A stretch of DNA of 64,000 nt from contig CAZLNZ010000008.1 in assembly GCA_964561145.1 (NCBI GenBank), positions 1-64,000 on the forward strand, given 5' to 3'. This DNA comes from RUG14300 sp964561145. Lineage in GTDB: Bacteria; Bacillota; Clostridia; Christensenellales; CAG-1252. A program made the translations under genes and the position numbers. This document shows positions 51,264-60,390 of this stretch, in pieces (the stretch's first letter is position 1; the number at the start of each line of letters is the position of its first letter). The notes beneath the pieces are model-generated. The model ran no database searches. It was not told the origin of the DNA and saw only the letters and a program-made list of their open reading frames with translations.

Positions 51264-51950
51264 CTATTCTATGGGAACTAGTGTATTGTGTACCATATCG
51301 CACGAAGTAAGATAATACTTAATACCGTTCAATTCAAAAAATAGTGCGTGTGGGCTATTTGAGCCGTGAATGTGTCCGTAAATAACACTGTCTACCGGAT
51401 ACTTTTCAATAATCTCCGTGAAGGGGGAGGGGAGAAAACCTTCGGCATAAGGAGGAAAATGTGTCAATAGAAAGAGTTTGTCTTGATCGGTCTTAAGTTT
51501 GAGTCCCTCGTTTAAGGTTAGTTCGAGTCTAAGCAGTTCCCTATGATAGATCTTCTTATCCTCTTCTGTTCCATCCTTTCCATTAATCCAGCCTCGTGTT
51601 CCGCAAAAAACATTGTTACCTATTTTGATAGCATTGTTCTGTATGGCATATACGTTCTCGGGAAGTTTTTCTACAAGCTTTGTATAACTGTTCCACCAGT
51701 AATCATGATTGCCTTTGATTATGATTTTTTTTCCTTTTAGCTTTTTAATAAATGTCAAGTCATCGATAGCGTTATCGAGAGACATTGCCCAGCTTAAATC
51801 TCCGGCAAGAAGTACTATATCTTCATCTGAGACCAAAGAAGTCCAGTTATCCTTGATTTCGTTAAGGTAGTTGTCCCAGCTAGTACCAAATATGTTCATG
51901 GGCTTGTCGCCTCTATTGGAAATATGTAAATCGGATATAGCGTAAATCAT
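51264..51950 (-). CDS. Metallophosphoesterase of the calcineurin-like fold
   Basis: A 228-residue phosphoesterase with the full metal-binding set: SDLHIS, AGDLSWAM, KGNHDYWWNS, LTHFPPYAEG and YGHIHGSNSP. No signal or membrane segment, so it is cytoplasmic. The substrate is unknown. Shine-Dalgarno GGAGG; a good promoter lies directly upstream. The next gene on this strand begins 53 nt downstream of its stop. Confidence 0.9.
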   Translation of the reverse strand: MIYAISDLHISNRGDKPMNIFGTSWDNYLNEIKDNWTSLVSDEDIVLLAGDLSWAMSLDNAIDDLTFIKKLKGKKIIIKGNHDYWWNSYTKLVEKLPENVYAIQNNAIKIGNNVFCGTRGWINGKDGTEEDKKIYHRELLRLELTLNEGLKLKTDQDKLFLLTHFPPYAEGFLPSPFTEIIEKYPVDSVIYGHIHGSNSPHALFFELNGIKYYLTSCDMVHNTLVPIE

Positions 51951-51967
51951 AGTATTCCTCCATTAAA

Positions 51968-51996
51968 ATTATATACTAGTATTAAGAAATTCGCAA
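51968..51996 (-). promoter_or_regulatory. Promoter for the metallophosphoesterase gene
   Basis: On the minus strand: TTGCGA (51996-51991), 17-bp spacer, TATAAT (51973-51968), then a leader with TGGAGGA before the ATG. Confidence 0.75.
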
Positions 51997-52701
51997 TAGT
52001 TTTTTATCAAAGTGATATGGCTGTATCTTTTTGTTGATGGTTTGATGGAGCATATGTATTAAATAGGCTTAATGTATATTGTTGAGGTAAAGACATTGAT
52101 TAAGTTTAGATGAGATGTATAAAGTATTGATACTGCGGGTGTACTCCGTTGATGTAATATGAATGGGAGGAGATGCCAATGTTGCACCTCGTGCCTGTAG
52201 AGTTCGACTTCAGACTTCGCCTTTCGCTCGGTAAGGTATTTGTGCATATCATTTACAATGTTTCCTTTTCGGTATTAATCATTGATTTATATATTTGTCA
52301 TTCCGGTGCTTTCTTAATTCATCATACCACATTTTTTCGTCCGGTATGACGTTTAGATGTGAAACCAATGTATTTAGGACTTTTTCGATAGATTTAGCCA
52401 CATTTGTCCCCGACCCTCTATGACATGGATAAAATGTACAATATCGTATTTTATGTATAGTTGCACAAAGGCTGACTTTTATTATTGTTCTTCTTTTGAC
52501 ACTAATCCTTTATTGATTCATCCACAAGATAACCACGATTGACCACCACAAGCATCCACTTTTTAATACAATAAAACCCCTTTAAATGGGGTAAAAAACT
52601 CCGTTTTAGGCTTTTTATCACCTTTTTCTGTACGATACGTATATTTATTAAGAAAACTTAATCGATAAATGCGTGACTTTTTAGAATTATTTTTTAAAAA
52701 C
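51997..52701. other. Intergenic region with a decayed repeat
   Basis: No gene supported. It holds a degenerate triple-hairpin element (52166-52236), an isolated GTCATTCCGG/CCGGTATGAC pair near 52296-52350 that looks like element fragments, and a weak hairpin CCCC-TTTAAAT-GGGG at 52568-52582. Confidence 0.7.
52166..52236 (-). repeat. Triple-hairpin repeat, degenerate copy J
   Basis: GGAGGAGATGCCAATGTTGCACC ... GAGTTCGACTTCAGACTTCG CCTTTCGCTCGG keeps the frame words (GTTCGAC, CGCTC) but its stems no longer pair well, so it appears to be a relic. Confidence 0.65.
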
Positions 52702-52738
52702 TGTGGATTTTTGTGGACGAAAGTGTTATTCTTATAAT
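52702..52738 (+). promoter_or_regulatory. mraZ promoter with 10-bp-spaced direct repeats
   Basis: TGTGGA at 52702-52707 and 52712-52717, and AGTGTT at 52722-52727: three GTG cores at exact 10-bp spacing, just before the -10 TATAAT (52733-52738). This resembles MraZ operator arrays. The -35 (TTGTGG, 52711-52716) is weak and lies inside the repeats. Confidence 0.6.
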
Positions 52739-52750
52739 ACGAGGAATTGT

Positions 52751-53221
52751 ATGGCACGCATTTTTAAAGGAAAATACGAATACTCGATTGACGAGAAGGG
52801 CAGAACTCGCTTGCCACAAGCATTTAAGGATCTCTTAGGTGAGAACCTGTTCTTGACTTATGGCGAAGGCTTGTTCCTCGTTCTCTACGGTCAAGACGAC
52901 CTCGACCAAATATATAGTAAAGCCGAAACAATGTTCGACAATGAACGTAATAAGGCAAAGTATATCCGTAATGTATTTAACGGAATTACAGACTTTGCTC
53001 CGGATAGCCAGAAGAGATATCGTATTCCAAAGGAATATTTGGAGTTTGCCGGTCTTAGTTCCGGTGAAGGTGTCATAATCGTTGGTAGCTTCGATAGAGT
53101 GGAAATATGGTCGAAGAAATACTACGATAGACGTGACGAGGATGAAATCGCTTTCTATAATCTCAATGTTGCAGAGAATAACGGAAAAGCTAAGCTTGAC
53201 AATATTGTTGGTGATAAGTAA
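52751..53221 (+). CDS. mraZ: Transcriptional regulator MraZ
   Basis: A 156-residue DNA-binding regulator with two AbrB-like MraZ halves (about 1-75 and 76-145). FKGKYEYSIDEKGRTRLPQAFKD and RYRIPKEYLEFAGLSSGEGVIIVGSFDRVEIWSKKYYD are the family signatures. ATG 52751 gives the usual N-terminus although the frame extends upstream. It is first in the dcw cluster and probably controls its own promoter. The stop overlaps the rsmH start by one base. Confidence 0.95.
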   Translation: MARIFKGKYEYSIDEKGRTRLPQAFKDLLGENLFLTYGEGLFLVLYGQDDLDQIYSKAETMFDNERNKAKYIRNVFNGITDFAPDSQKRYRIPKEYLEFAGLSSGEGVIIVGSFDRVEIWSKKYYDRRDEDEIAFYNLNVAENNGKAKLDNIVGDK

Positions 53222-54150
53222 TGAGTGAGTTTAGTCATATTCCCGTAATGCTCAATGAGGTTATCGAGGGCCTAAATATAAAACCTAACGGAATTTATGT
53301 CGATTGTACTTTGGGTGGTGCGGGACATTCCTTGGAGATATGCAAAAGGCTCAATGGCGGAAAACTCATTGGTATCGACAAGGATAGGGAAGCACTAAAG
53401 GCGTGCGAAGAACGTTTGAAGGGATACAATGTCGAATTGATCCACGGTGATTTTAAAGATGTTATTCCGACTCTTCCTAAAATCGACGGGATATTGATGG
53501 ATCTAGGTGTCTCATCCTATCAGTTAGATACTCCGGAAAGAGGGTTTAGCTATCGCTTCGATTCCGAACTCGATATGAGAATGGATACAGACAGAGATCT
53601 TACTGCAAAAGAAGTGGTTAATACTTTACCCGAAGAGAAGCTGGCAAAAATATTCTTCGACTTCGGAGAAGAACGTTATTCGAGGCAGATCGCAAGAGCG
53701 ATAGTCGAGAAAAGAAAAAACAAGGAGATCGAGCGGACAAGCGAGTTGTGTGATTTGATAATAAATGCAATTCCGCCTAAGGCAAGATATTCCGGCTCCA
53801 ATCCATATATGAGAGTCTTTCAAGCTCTGAGAATCTATGTTAACGGAGAGCTTAACGGACTTGAGAAAAGCGTGAGCGATGCGGTTGAACGCTTAAAGCC
53901 ACTCGGTCGAATATGTGTTATAACCTTCCACTCGCTGGAGGATAGAGCTGTTAAAAATAAATTCAAGTACTTGGAATGCGATTGCATTTGTCCACCACAG
54001 TTTCCTGTTTGTAGGTGTGACAAAGTAAGCGAGCTAAGTATTATAACAAAGAAGCCAATCACGGCATCGGAGGAGGAACTTAAACTTAACCGCCGTGCTG
54101 AATGCGCAAAGCTTCGTATAGGAGAAAAGAAGCTTGCAGTTATAAAATAA
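53221..54150 (+). CDS. rsmH: 16S rRNA m4C1402 methyltransferase RsmH
   Basis: A 309-residue SAM-dependent methyltransferase. The SAM site VDCTLGGAGHSLEIC (about 28-42), DGILMDLGVSSYQLD, NPYMRVFQALRIYVNGEL and ITFHSLEDRAVKNKF are typical. A CxC segment (CDCICPPQFPVCRCD) lies near the C-terminus. Second gene of the dcw cluster, overlapping mraZ by one base. Confidence 0.96.
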   Translation: MSEFSHIPVMLNEVIEGLNIKPNGIYVDCTLGGAGHSLEICKRLNGGKLIGIDKDREALKACEERLKGYNVELIHGDFKDVIPTLPKIDGILMDLGVSSYQLDTPERGFSYRFDSELDMRMDTDRDLTAKEVVNTLPEEKLAKIFFDFGEERYSRQIARAIVEKRKNKEIERTSELCDLIINAIPPKARYSGSNPYMRVFQALRIYVNGELNGLEKSVSDAVERLKPLGRICVITFHSLEDRAVKNKFKYLECDCICPPQFPVCRCDKVSELSIITKKPITASEEELKLNRRAECAKLRIGEKKLAVIK

Positions 54151-54168
54151 TAAAGGAGTGAATATATT

Positions 54169-54762
54169 ATGATGACTCAGACAAAAACCGTTGAATCGGT
54201 AAACACAAATCTTAATAGTTCAGATCTCGCTTACGAGGATGTTTATTCCTTTGCAGCAGAGGAACTAAGTCAAGAATATCGTAATACCCTTTTTGAAAGC
54301 CTTCAAAGAGGAACTCCTGCTATGCCTGAAATAGAGTTTGAAGATAAACGCCGTTTTTCCTCTTATAACGATGAAAACGTTATGAGAACAAGCAACTCCT
54401 CTCAAACAATTAATAGGGTTAACTCCGTGAAAAGAGTTAGAAAGGAAAGAGTATTTGACCGTAATAAAACTCACATACTCGTTTTGTATTGCGTAATGGT
54501 TTTAGTCATCGTTATCGCTCTTGTTTTGACTGTTCCCGGAACAGCTTGGGAAGGTCAGGGAGTTAGAGTGACCGTTCAAAGTGCCGGAGGTATCTCGATG
54601 GGTACCACAAATGCTTATGCAAATGAAACGGGCTTGAATACGATAAGCACCGAAAACGGAACCGAGGTTGTTGACGTTAGTCCCTACGTTGAACCCGAGA
54701 ATCCCGATACTAACTGGTTCGATAAAGTTTGTGACTGGGTTAATAGTATTTTCGGAGGCTGA
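54169..54762 (+). CDS. Single-helix membrane protein in the FtsL position
   Basis: A 197-residue protein with about 100 N-terminal polar residues, a basic stop-transfer motif (KRVRKERVFDRNKT), one membrane helix (about 103-124, ILVLYCVMVLVIVIALVLTV) and about 70 external residues. It lies between rsmH and the PBP2-type gene, where ftsL normally sits, and the topology agrees. But the external part is Gly/Thr/Asn-rich and lacks the leucine-zipper coiled-coil expected of FtsL. Shine-Dalgarno AAAGGAG. Function by position only. Confidence 0.75.
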   Translation: MMTQTKTVESVNTNLNSSDLAYEDVYSFAAEELSQEYRNTLFESLQRGTPAMPEIEFEDKRRFSSYNDENVMRTSNSSQTINRVNSVKRVRKERVFDRNKTHILVLYCVMVLVIVIALVLTVPGTAWEGQGVRVTVQSAGGISMGTTNAYANETGLNTISTENGTEVVDVSPYVEPENPDTNWFDKVCDWVNSIFGG

Positions 54763-54763
54763 A

Positions 54764-56647
54764 ATGATATCTCAATCACAATTTAGAAAAAGGTTATTGG
54801 CGACTTTGCTGCTGATAACCTTTCTTTTTGTTTTGGTGGCGTCTAAGCTTTTTTACACACAAATTGTGTCCGGAGAAGAGCTTAGAGCAAAAGCTCTTGA
54901 TCAATGGACAAGAGATGTTCCGCTTAAAGCGGAAAGGGGTAATATTCTCGATACAAATGGTATGATTTTGGCAGGAACTGAGACAAGTTATTCTTGCTTT
55001 ATCAGACCTTCATGTATAACCGAACCCGCACTCGTTGCTAAAGCTATAAGCGATGCTACAGGTATTAGCTATGAAAGACTGTATGAGAAAATCGCCAAAA
55101 AGGGACAATCGGAAATATGTGTTGCAAAAAAGATTACAAAAGAGGCTAAAAATCAGATCATTCAATCGGGTGTCGAGGGTGTGTATTTCTCCAAGGATAT
55201 TTCTAGATATTACCCTTATGGGAGCTTTGCTTCACAGTTGTTGGGTTTTTGTAACATCGATACGTCCGGTCAGTCGGGTTTGGAGTATTTCTATAATGAT
55301 TATCTGGAGGGCGTAGACGGACTGGAGCTTACAAAGACAGATATAATAGGAAGAGAGCTTGACGATACTATATATTATATCCCTTCGATTGAGGGATACG
55401 ACTTGACATTGTGTCTTGATAAACATATCCAAAACATCGCAGAAAGTGCGGTTGTTAGTGCACTTGAAAAACATCAAGCCAATAGTGCCGGGTGTATCGT
55501 TTTAGATCTTAATAGCGGTGGTGTTGTCGCAATGGCTCAAGCTCCTTCTTATGATCTTAATAATATTGATAGAAGCAATCTTAGTGAGTTGTTTGAAAAA
55601 ACAAAGTTGCAAAGTATTTGCAACGTTTACGAAACAGGATCTGTATTTAAGATAATTACCATTGCTGCGGCACTTGAGGAGGGTGTTGTTAGTGAAAATG
55701 ACGTTTTTTATTGTTCAGGAAGTCGTACTATCGACGGTCAAAAAATAAAATGCTGGAAAACAAAGGGACATGGAAGTCAAACCTTTGCCGAGGGTGTGAA
55801 AAACAGTTGTAACTGTGTTTTTATGGATTTAGCACTGAGAGTCGGATTGGATAAGATGTATGAATACTATGAAAAGTTTAATTTAACAAGTAAAACCAAT
55901 ATCGATTTTCTTGGTGAGGGAAGCGGTCTATTGATATCTAAGGAGAAAGCAAAGCCTGTTGATTTGGCTAGAATGGGATTCGGACAAGCAATAGCCGTTA
56001 CCCCTATTGCACTAATTTCTACGGTATCGGCAATATTGAATGGCGGTATATATAATTCACCATATATTCTTAGTAAAGTCGAAACAAAGTCGGGAATGCT
56101 CGTCTACGATCATTCCGATGAAGGAAAGCGAATTGTATCCGAAAGAACAAGCGAGATAACTCGAAGGTTGTTGTTGGGCGTCGTAAGCGAGGGAAGCGGA
56201 AGACTTGCCGCTGTTGACGGATATAATGTCGGAGGAAAGACGGGAACTGCTCAAAAATATAAAAACGGAAGCATAGATAGAGGCAAGTATTTATCATCGT
56301 TTATAGGGTATTGTACGTATGAAAACCCTCAATATGCAGTGTATTTTTACGTTGATGAGCCTGAAGGTTATTTATATTACGGATCACAGGTTGCGGCACC
56401 ATACGTCGGGGAAATATTTAAACAAATATTAAACTATAAAAATGAGCCTAGGAGCAATGAAAGTGCGAAAACTTTGATTACCCTTCCCGACTTTACAGGT
56501 CTTGATTACGCAACAGCCTTGGTTAAAGCTAAGAAATTGGGTATATACATCGAAACAGAGGGAGAGGGTGAATACATTACTTCACAGTTTCCGTTGGGCG
56601 GATTAGAGGTATATGATAACTCTGTTGTGTTCCTGCGTTTTTCTTGA
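54764..56647 (+). CDS. ftsI: PBP2-type transpeptidase (FtsI/SpoVD-like) with PASTA domain
   Basis: A 627-residue class B penicillin-binding protein for septal or spore-cortex peptidoglycan. One membrane anchor (about 9-29), a dimerisation domain (RGNILDTNGMILA), then the transpeptidase: SxxK in ETGSVFKIITIAA, SxN in KNSCNCVFMDLA and KTG in VGGKTGTAQKY. One PASTA domain (about 570-627, LPDFTGLDYATALVKAKKLGI). ATG 54764 has GGAGG; longer in-frame starts lie inside the preceding gene. FtsI versus SpoVD cannot be decided because both carry PASTA in Bacillota. Confidence 0.93.
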   Translation: MISQSQFRKRLLATLLLITFLFVLVASKLFYTQIVSGEELRAKALDQWTRDVPLKAERGNILDTNGMILAGTETSYSCFIRPSCITEPALVAKAISDATGISYERLYEKIAKKGQSEICVAKKITKEAKNQIIQSGVEGVYFSKDISRYYPYGSFASQLLGFCNIDTSGQSGLEYFYNDYLEGVDGLELTKTDIIGRELDDTIYYIPSIEGYDLTLCLDKHIQNIAESAVVSALEKHQANSAGCIVLDLNSGGVVAMAQAPSYDLNNIDRSNLSELFEKTKLQSICNVYETGSVFKIITIAAALEEGVVSENDVFYCSGSRTIDGQKIKCWKTKGHGSQTFAEGVKNSCNCVFMDLALRVGLDKMYEYYEKFNLTSKTNIDFLGEGSGLLISKEKAKPVDLARMGFGQAIAVTPIALISTVSAILNGGIYNSPYILSKVETKSGMLVYDHSDEGKRIVSERTSEITRRLLLGVVSEGSGRLAAVDGYNVGGKTGTAQKYKNGSIDRGKYLSSFIGYCTYENPQYAVYFYVDEPEGYLYYGSQVAAPYVGEIFKQILNYKNEPRSNESAKTLITLPDFTGLDYATALVKAKKLGIYIETEGEGEYITSQFPLGGLEVYDNSVVFLRFS

Positions 56648-56694
56648 CGAAAATATGCCTTTTTTTAAACATTCTGACTGATTTCGCCTACCTA

Positions 56695-56723
56695 TTGAAA
56701 AGATATTTGTTCCTTGTTAAAAT
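56695..56723 (+). promoter_or_regulatory. Internal dcw promoter before murE
   Basis: TTGAAA (56695-56700), exactly 17 bp, TAAAAT (56718-56723). Start expected near 56730, about 29 nt before the murE ATG. Confidence 0.75.
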
Positions 56724-56751
56724 GCTAAAGTAATAACGCATTTTAACAAGG
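56712..56751. promoter_or_regulatory. 14-bp perfect dyad over the -10 box and Shine-Dalgarno of murE
   Basis: CCTTGTTAAAATGC (56712-56725) and GCATTTTAACAAGG (56738-56751) with a 12-nt loop. The left arm contains the -10 (TAAAAT); the right arm ends in the first four bases of the Shine-Dalgarno AAGGAGG (56748-56754). There is no T tract, so it is not a terminator. Confidence 0.85.
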
Positions 56752-56758
56752 AGGCAGT

Positions 56759-58180
56759 ATGAAACTTAGCAACATTGCCGAAGCAATCGGCGGAAAAATG
56801 CGAGGCTTGGACGTTGAAATCAAGGGAATTTCACGAGATAGCCGCTCGGAACAAAAGAATATGCTTTTCATTTGCTTGAAAGGTAGAAATGTAAATTCTC
56901 ATGAATGTATCCTAGAGGCTATTGCAAACGGTGCGGTAGCCGTTATGTCGGAAAGGGTATTAGAACTAGATATCCCTTACATCCTTGTTTCCGATTCGAG
57001 AAAAGCGTATGCTGAAGCTTGTGCGGTGTTTTTTGGCAATCCCCAGCGTAAGATGAAAATCGTTGCAGTTACAGGGACTAACGGAAAAACCACAACTGCT
57101 TTTTTGCTCAAAGAGATCTTTTCAAAAGCAGGGCTTCGTGCAGGGTATATAGGAACATTATTTGTAGAATACGGAAATACCAGAGTCGATGCAACCCTTA
57201 CTACACCCGATCCCGAAGTTTTGTTTAAGCATTTATCCGATATGTGCGTTAGCGGTGTCAAGTATGTTTTTATTGAGGCATCTGCACATTCATTGTTTTT
57301 AAAGAAGTTGGATAGTATAATCTTTGATGCTGCAATATTAACAAACGTTTCAAGGGATCACCTGGATTTCTTTAATGATATTTCAAAATATATTGACGCT
57401 AAAAAGAGCATATTTAAAGAGAATCGTTCAAAGCTTGCAATAATCAATGCCGATGATAAGGTCGGATTCGAGCTTTTGAAGAATGCTGAAATTGCAACCG
57501 TTTCTTATGGAATCCATAACCCTGCGGATGTGTTTGCCGTAGATATCGAAAAGAGTGACGGCTTATCTTTTGCGGTTAATATGTACGATGTTATCTTTAA
57601 CTTGCATACGGAAATGAACGGAGTTTTCAATGTTTACAATATATTGGCAGCATGTGCATATGCGGGTTATGTCGGAATAAAGCCCCAGGTAATTCAAAAG
57701 GCTCTTCAGAATATCGAGGTTCCTGGGCGTTTTAATGTATATGAACGAAATGGAATTAAGGCTATAATCGATTATGCGCATACTCCCGATGGATTGAAAA
57801 AACTCTTGCTTGCTGCACTTGATATGAACTGTAGGCGACTTATTACCGTTTTTGGATGTGGTGGAAATAGAGATAAAGGGAAAAGAGAGGAAATGGGAGC
57901 GGTTGCTACTGCGTATAGCGATTACATTATAATTACAAATGATAATCCGCGATATGAGGATCAGCAGCAAATTGCTGCAGATATTGAAAGCGGTGCCTCA
58001 TTCTTTGAAAATCTTGAAATAATATTGGATAGAGAAGAGGCAATTGAAAGAGCTGTTTCGATTGCTTCTAAAGGGGACGTAATAGTTATTGCTGGAAAAG
58101 GAGATGAGAAGTTTATGGAAATAAACGGTAAAAAACTTCCTTTTGACGATAAGCAAGTGCTTTGTAAATATTTAAAATGA
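56759..58180 (+). CDS. murE: UDP-MurNAc-tripeptide synthetase MurE
   Basis: A 473-residue Mur ligase that adds the third stem-peptide residue. Walker A VAVTGTNGKTTTAFLLKEI (about 104-122), the central GVFNVYNILAACAYA and the C-terminal IDYAHTPDGLKKLL and TNDNPRYED motifs are intact. DNPR is the signature of meso-diaminopimelate-adding enzymes, which points to a DAP-type wall. Its own promoter lies upstream. It overlaps mraY by 4 nt; no murF lies between them. Confidence 0.95.
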   Translation: MKLSNIAEAIGGKMRGLDVEIKGISRDSRSEQKNMLFICLKGRNVNSHECILEAIANGAVAVMSERVLELDIPYILVSDSRKAYAEACAVFFGNPQRKMKIVAVTGTNGKTTTAFLLKEIFSKAGLRAGYIGTLFVEYGNTRVDATLTTPDPEVLFKHLSDMCVSGVKYVFIEASAHSLFLKKLDSIIFDAAILTNVSRDHLDFFNDISKYIDAKKSIFKENRSKLAIINADDKVGFELLKNAEIATVSYGIHNPADVFAVDIEKSDGLSFAVNMYDVIFNLHTEMNGVFNVYNILAACAYAGYVGIKPQVIQKALQNIEVPGRFNVYERNGIKAIIDYAHTPDGLKKLLLAALDMNCRRLITVFGCGGNRDKGKREEMGAVATAYSDYIIITNDNPRYEDQQQIAADIESGASFFENLEIILDREEAIERAVSIASKGDVIVIAGKGDEKFMEINGKKLPFDDKQVLCKYLK

Positions 58181-59163
58181 AAAGAGGTTTGATATACTTA
58201 ATCTGTGTAGGTATAAGCTTCTTATTAACCATTCTATTACTTCCGTTGGTTATTCACTACGCAAAAAAACTAAAGCGAGGACAACCTATTCTTTCATATG
58301 TCGAGGAGCACAAGGAAAAGCAAGGAACACCTACAATGGGAGGCATAGCCTTTGTTTTGTCTGCCGTGAGTATCGGAATAATTTTCTCTTATAAGGGACT
58401 TACATCGGGCGTTGTTGCATCAATAGCAACCCTTTGTTACGGACTTATTGGCTTTTTAGATGACTTTTTAAAACTAAAAAGAGAAGATAATAAGGGATTG
58501 TCTCCTATTCAAAAGATTGTATCGGAACTTTGCATAGCTTTGCTTCTCGGATGGTATTGTTATAAGCTCGATGCAGGAAGGAATTTGGCAATACCTTTTA
58601 GTAACATAACAATCGATTGTGGTGTGTGGATTATTCCATTGTCTGCACTTGTTTTTATCTCGATAACCAATGCAGTTAATCTAACAGACGGATTGGACGG
58701 ACTCGCTTGCGGAGTTGTTAATATATATTCCTTTGCTTTTTTCGTTATCAATCTTGCATTGTTCGTAAAGGGTAGACTCTCTGATGATAGCTTGGCAATT
58801 TTCTCTCTGTGTATATTTGGCGGGACACTTGCTTTTTCGATATATAACCAAAAGCCTGCCAAGATATTTATGGGAGATACGGGCTCGTTAGCACTTGGTG
58901 GTGCTTTAGGATGTATTTCGTGTTTCTCAGGAAATTATATTTTAATTCCACTTGTAGGCATAATCTTCGTATGGAGTTGCATATCCGTTATTATACAGGT
59001 AATTGTGTTTAAGTTGACGAAGAAGAGAGCTTTTCTAATGGCACCTTTTCATCATCATTTGCAACGCAAAGGATATAGCGAACCACAAATCGGAGCAATA
59101 TATAAGTCTATTACGATTTTAGCGTCTTGTATCGCAGTATTCTCAATCCTGTACTTTTGTTGA
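58177..59163 (+). CDS. mraY: Phospho-MurNAc-pentapeptide transferase MraY
   Basis: A 328-residue polytopic membrane enzyme that makes lipid I. About ten membrane segments. Family motifs: GTPTMGGIAFVLS, GFLDDFLKLKREDNKGLSPIQK (Mg-binding Asp pair), NAVNLTDGLDGLACG, FMGDTGSLALGG and MAPFHHHLQRKG. Overlaps murE (ATGA) and is followed within 10 nt by murD. Confidence 0.97.
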   Translation: MKRGLIYLICVGISFLLTILLLPLVIHYAKKLKRGQPILSYVEEHKEKQGTPTMGGIAFVLSAVSIGIIFSYKGLTSGVVASIATLCYGLIGFLDDFLKLKREDNKGLSPIQKIVSELCIALLLGWYCYKLDAGRNLAIPFSNITIDCGVWIIPLSALVFISITNAVNLTDGLDGLACGVVNIYSFAFFVINLALFVKGRLSDDSLAIFSLCIFGGTLAFSIYNQKPAKIFMGDTGSLALGGALGCISCFSGNYILIPLVGIIFVWSCISVIIQVIVFKLTKKRAFLMAPFHHHLQRKGYSEPQIGAIYKSITILASCIAVFSILYFC

Positions 59164-59172
59164 GGTGTGCGG

Positions 59173-60390
59173 GTGGATTTAACTGGAAAAAAGTGTTTAG
59201 TATTCGGTAACGGAGTAAGTGGCAAATCGGTTGTTGAAAGAATAAAGACTCTAAGAGGAGAAGCTGATTTCTATAATGACTGTATTAATCGAAGAGAGTA
59301 TGATTTTTGCGTGATAAGCCCGTATATGTCTATTTACGGTGAAGAATATGCACGTATTATCTCCAGCGGATTACCTTGCTTTTCCGAACCCGATTTCGCT
59401 TACCTTACCGGTTCCGATACAACCTTCGGTGTTACGGGAACAAACGGTAAGACTACGGTGGTTAGATATATTGAACAACTATGCCTTGCAGCAGGATTGG
59501 ACTGTAAGGCAATCGGTAATATCGGATTTCCGATGAGCAGCTATTATGGTCGTATCGGAATATGTGAGCTTAGCTCCTTTATGTTAGAGCAATCCTCTTA
59601 TTTTAAATGTGACTATTCGGTAATTACCAATATTGAGCCCGATCATCTCGATAGACATCGAACATTGGCAGAGTACAGACGTCAAAAGCTGAAGCTATAT
59701 CGACTGACAAAAAAAGGTATTGTGATTAATCGAAGTTCACCATATTATGTCGATGTACCGAAAAACAAGCAATTATTTGAGTATTCACTTAACGGGCAGG
59801 GAATGCTTTATGTCGAGAAGGATAGGGTTATATTCAATGATGGCTTAAAGCATGTTTTGTATGAAGGTGAATATGTTCCTAGGGGATATGAGCTTGAAAA
59901 CTTTCTACAGGCACTTTCAATGTGTATAATGGCATTTGGTTTACAGGAAAACTATTATAAAGCTATTCCCCTGAAGAAGGAATTGTATAGGATGCAATAC
60001 ATGGGTGAATATAACGGAAAAAGTGTTTATAACGATTCAAAAGGAACCAACATTGCGGCAACACTTAGCGGTCTTAATTCTCTTAAGGGGAGAACATTAT
60101 TGATTGTTGGCGGTTTTGATAAGGGCGAGGACTACTCTCGATTGACAAAGAATCTTAAGGATTGTGTTTTATTCGTGTTGGGACAGAATGCCGATAAGAT
60201 TATTAAAGCGGCAGAGCGGGACCAAGTTAGCTGTTTTCGTTTTTCAAGCTTATTTGAGGCTGTAAGAAGTGCTCTCGATTTCAAATGCGATAATATTCTT
60301 TTCTCACCGTCTTGTGCAAGCTTTGACGAATATTCGAACTTTGAAGAGAGGGGTAGACATTTTGATGAAATACTTGCCGACCTCGCTTGA
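59173..60390 (+). CDS. murD: UDP-MurNAc-L-alanine:D-glutamate ligase MurD
   Basis: A 405-residue MurD, shorter than the usual about 450. Start of the Rossmann part LTGKKCLVFGNGVSGKSVVERI, Walker A FGVTGTNGKTTVVRYIEQL, ELSSFMLEQS, NIEPDHLDRHRTLAEY and NDSKGTNIAATLSGL are present, so it should be active. GTG at 59167 is possible, but GTG 59173 has GAGG at 6-nt spacing and is preferred. The end overlaps ftsW by 26 nt. Confidence 0.92.
   Translation: MDLTGKKCLVFGNGVSGKSVVERIKTLRGEADFYNDCINRREYDFCVISPYMSIYGEEYARIISSGLPCFSEPDFAYLTGSDTTFGVTGTNGKTTVVRYIEQLCLAAGLDCKAIGNIGFPMSSYYGRIGICELSSFMLEQSSYFKCDYSVITNIEPDHLDRHRTLAEYRRQKLKLYRLTKKGIVINRSSPYYVDVPKNKQLFEYSLNGQGMLYVEKDRVIFNDGLKHVLYEGEYVPRGYELENFLQALSMCIMAFGLQENYYKAIPLKKELYRMQYMGEYNGKSVYNDSKGTNIAATLSGLNSLKGRTLLIVGGFDKGEDYSRLTKNLKDCVLFVLGQNADKIIKAAERDQVSCFRFSSLFEAVRSALDFKCDNILFSPSCASFDEYSNFEERGRHFDEILADLA

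Noticed and set aside
52568..52582. Hairpin CCCC-TTTAAAT-GGGG as a minus-strand terminator
   Set aside because: The stem is only 4-5 bp, and no minus-strand gene ends here.
51997..52701. rnpB or another housekeeping RNA before mraZ
   Set aside because: RNase P RNA is often near here in clostridia, but its GAGGAAAGTCC-type core is absent on both strands.
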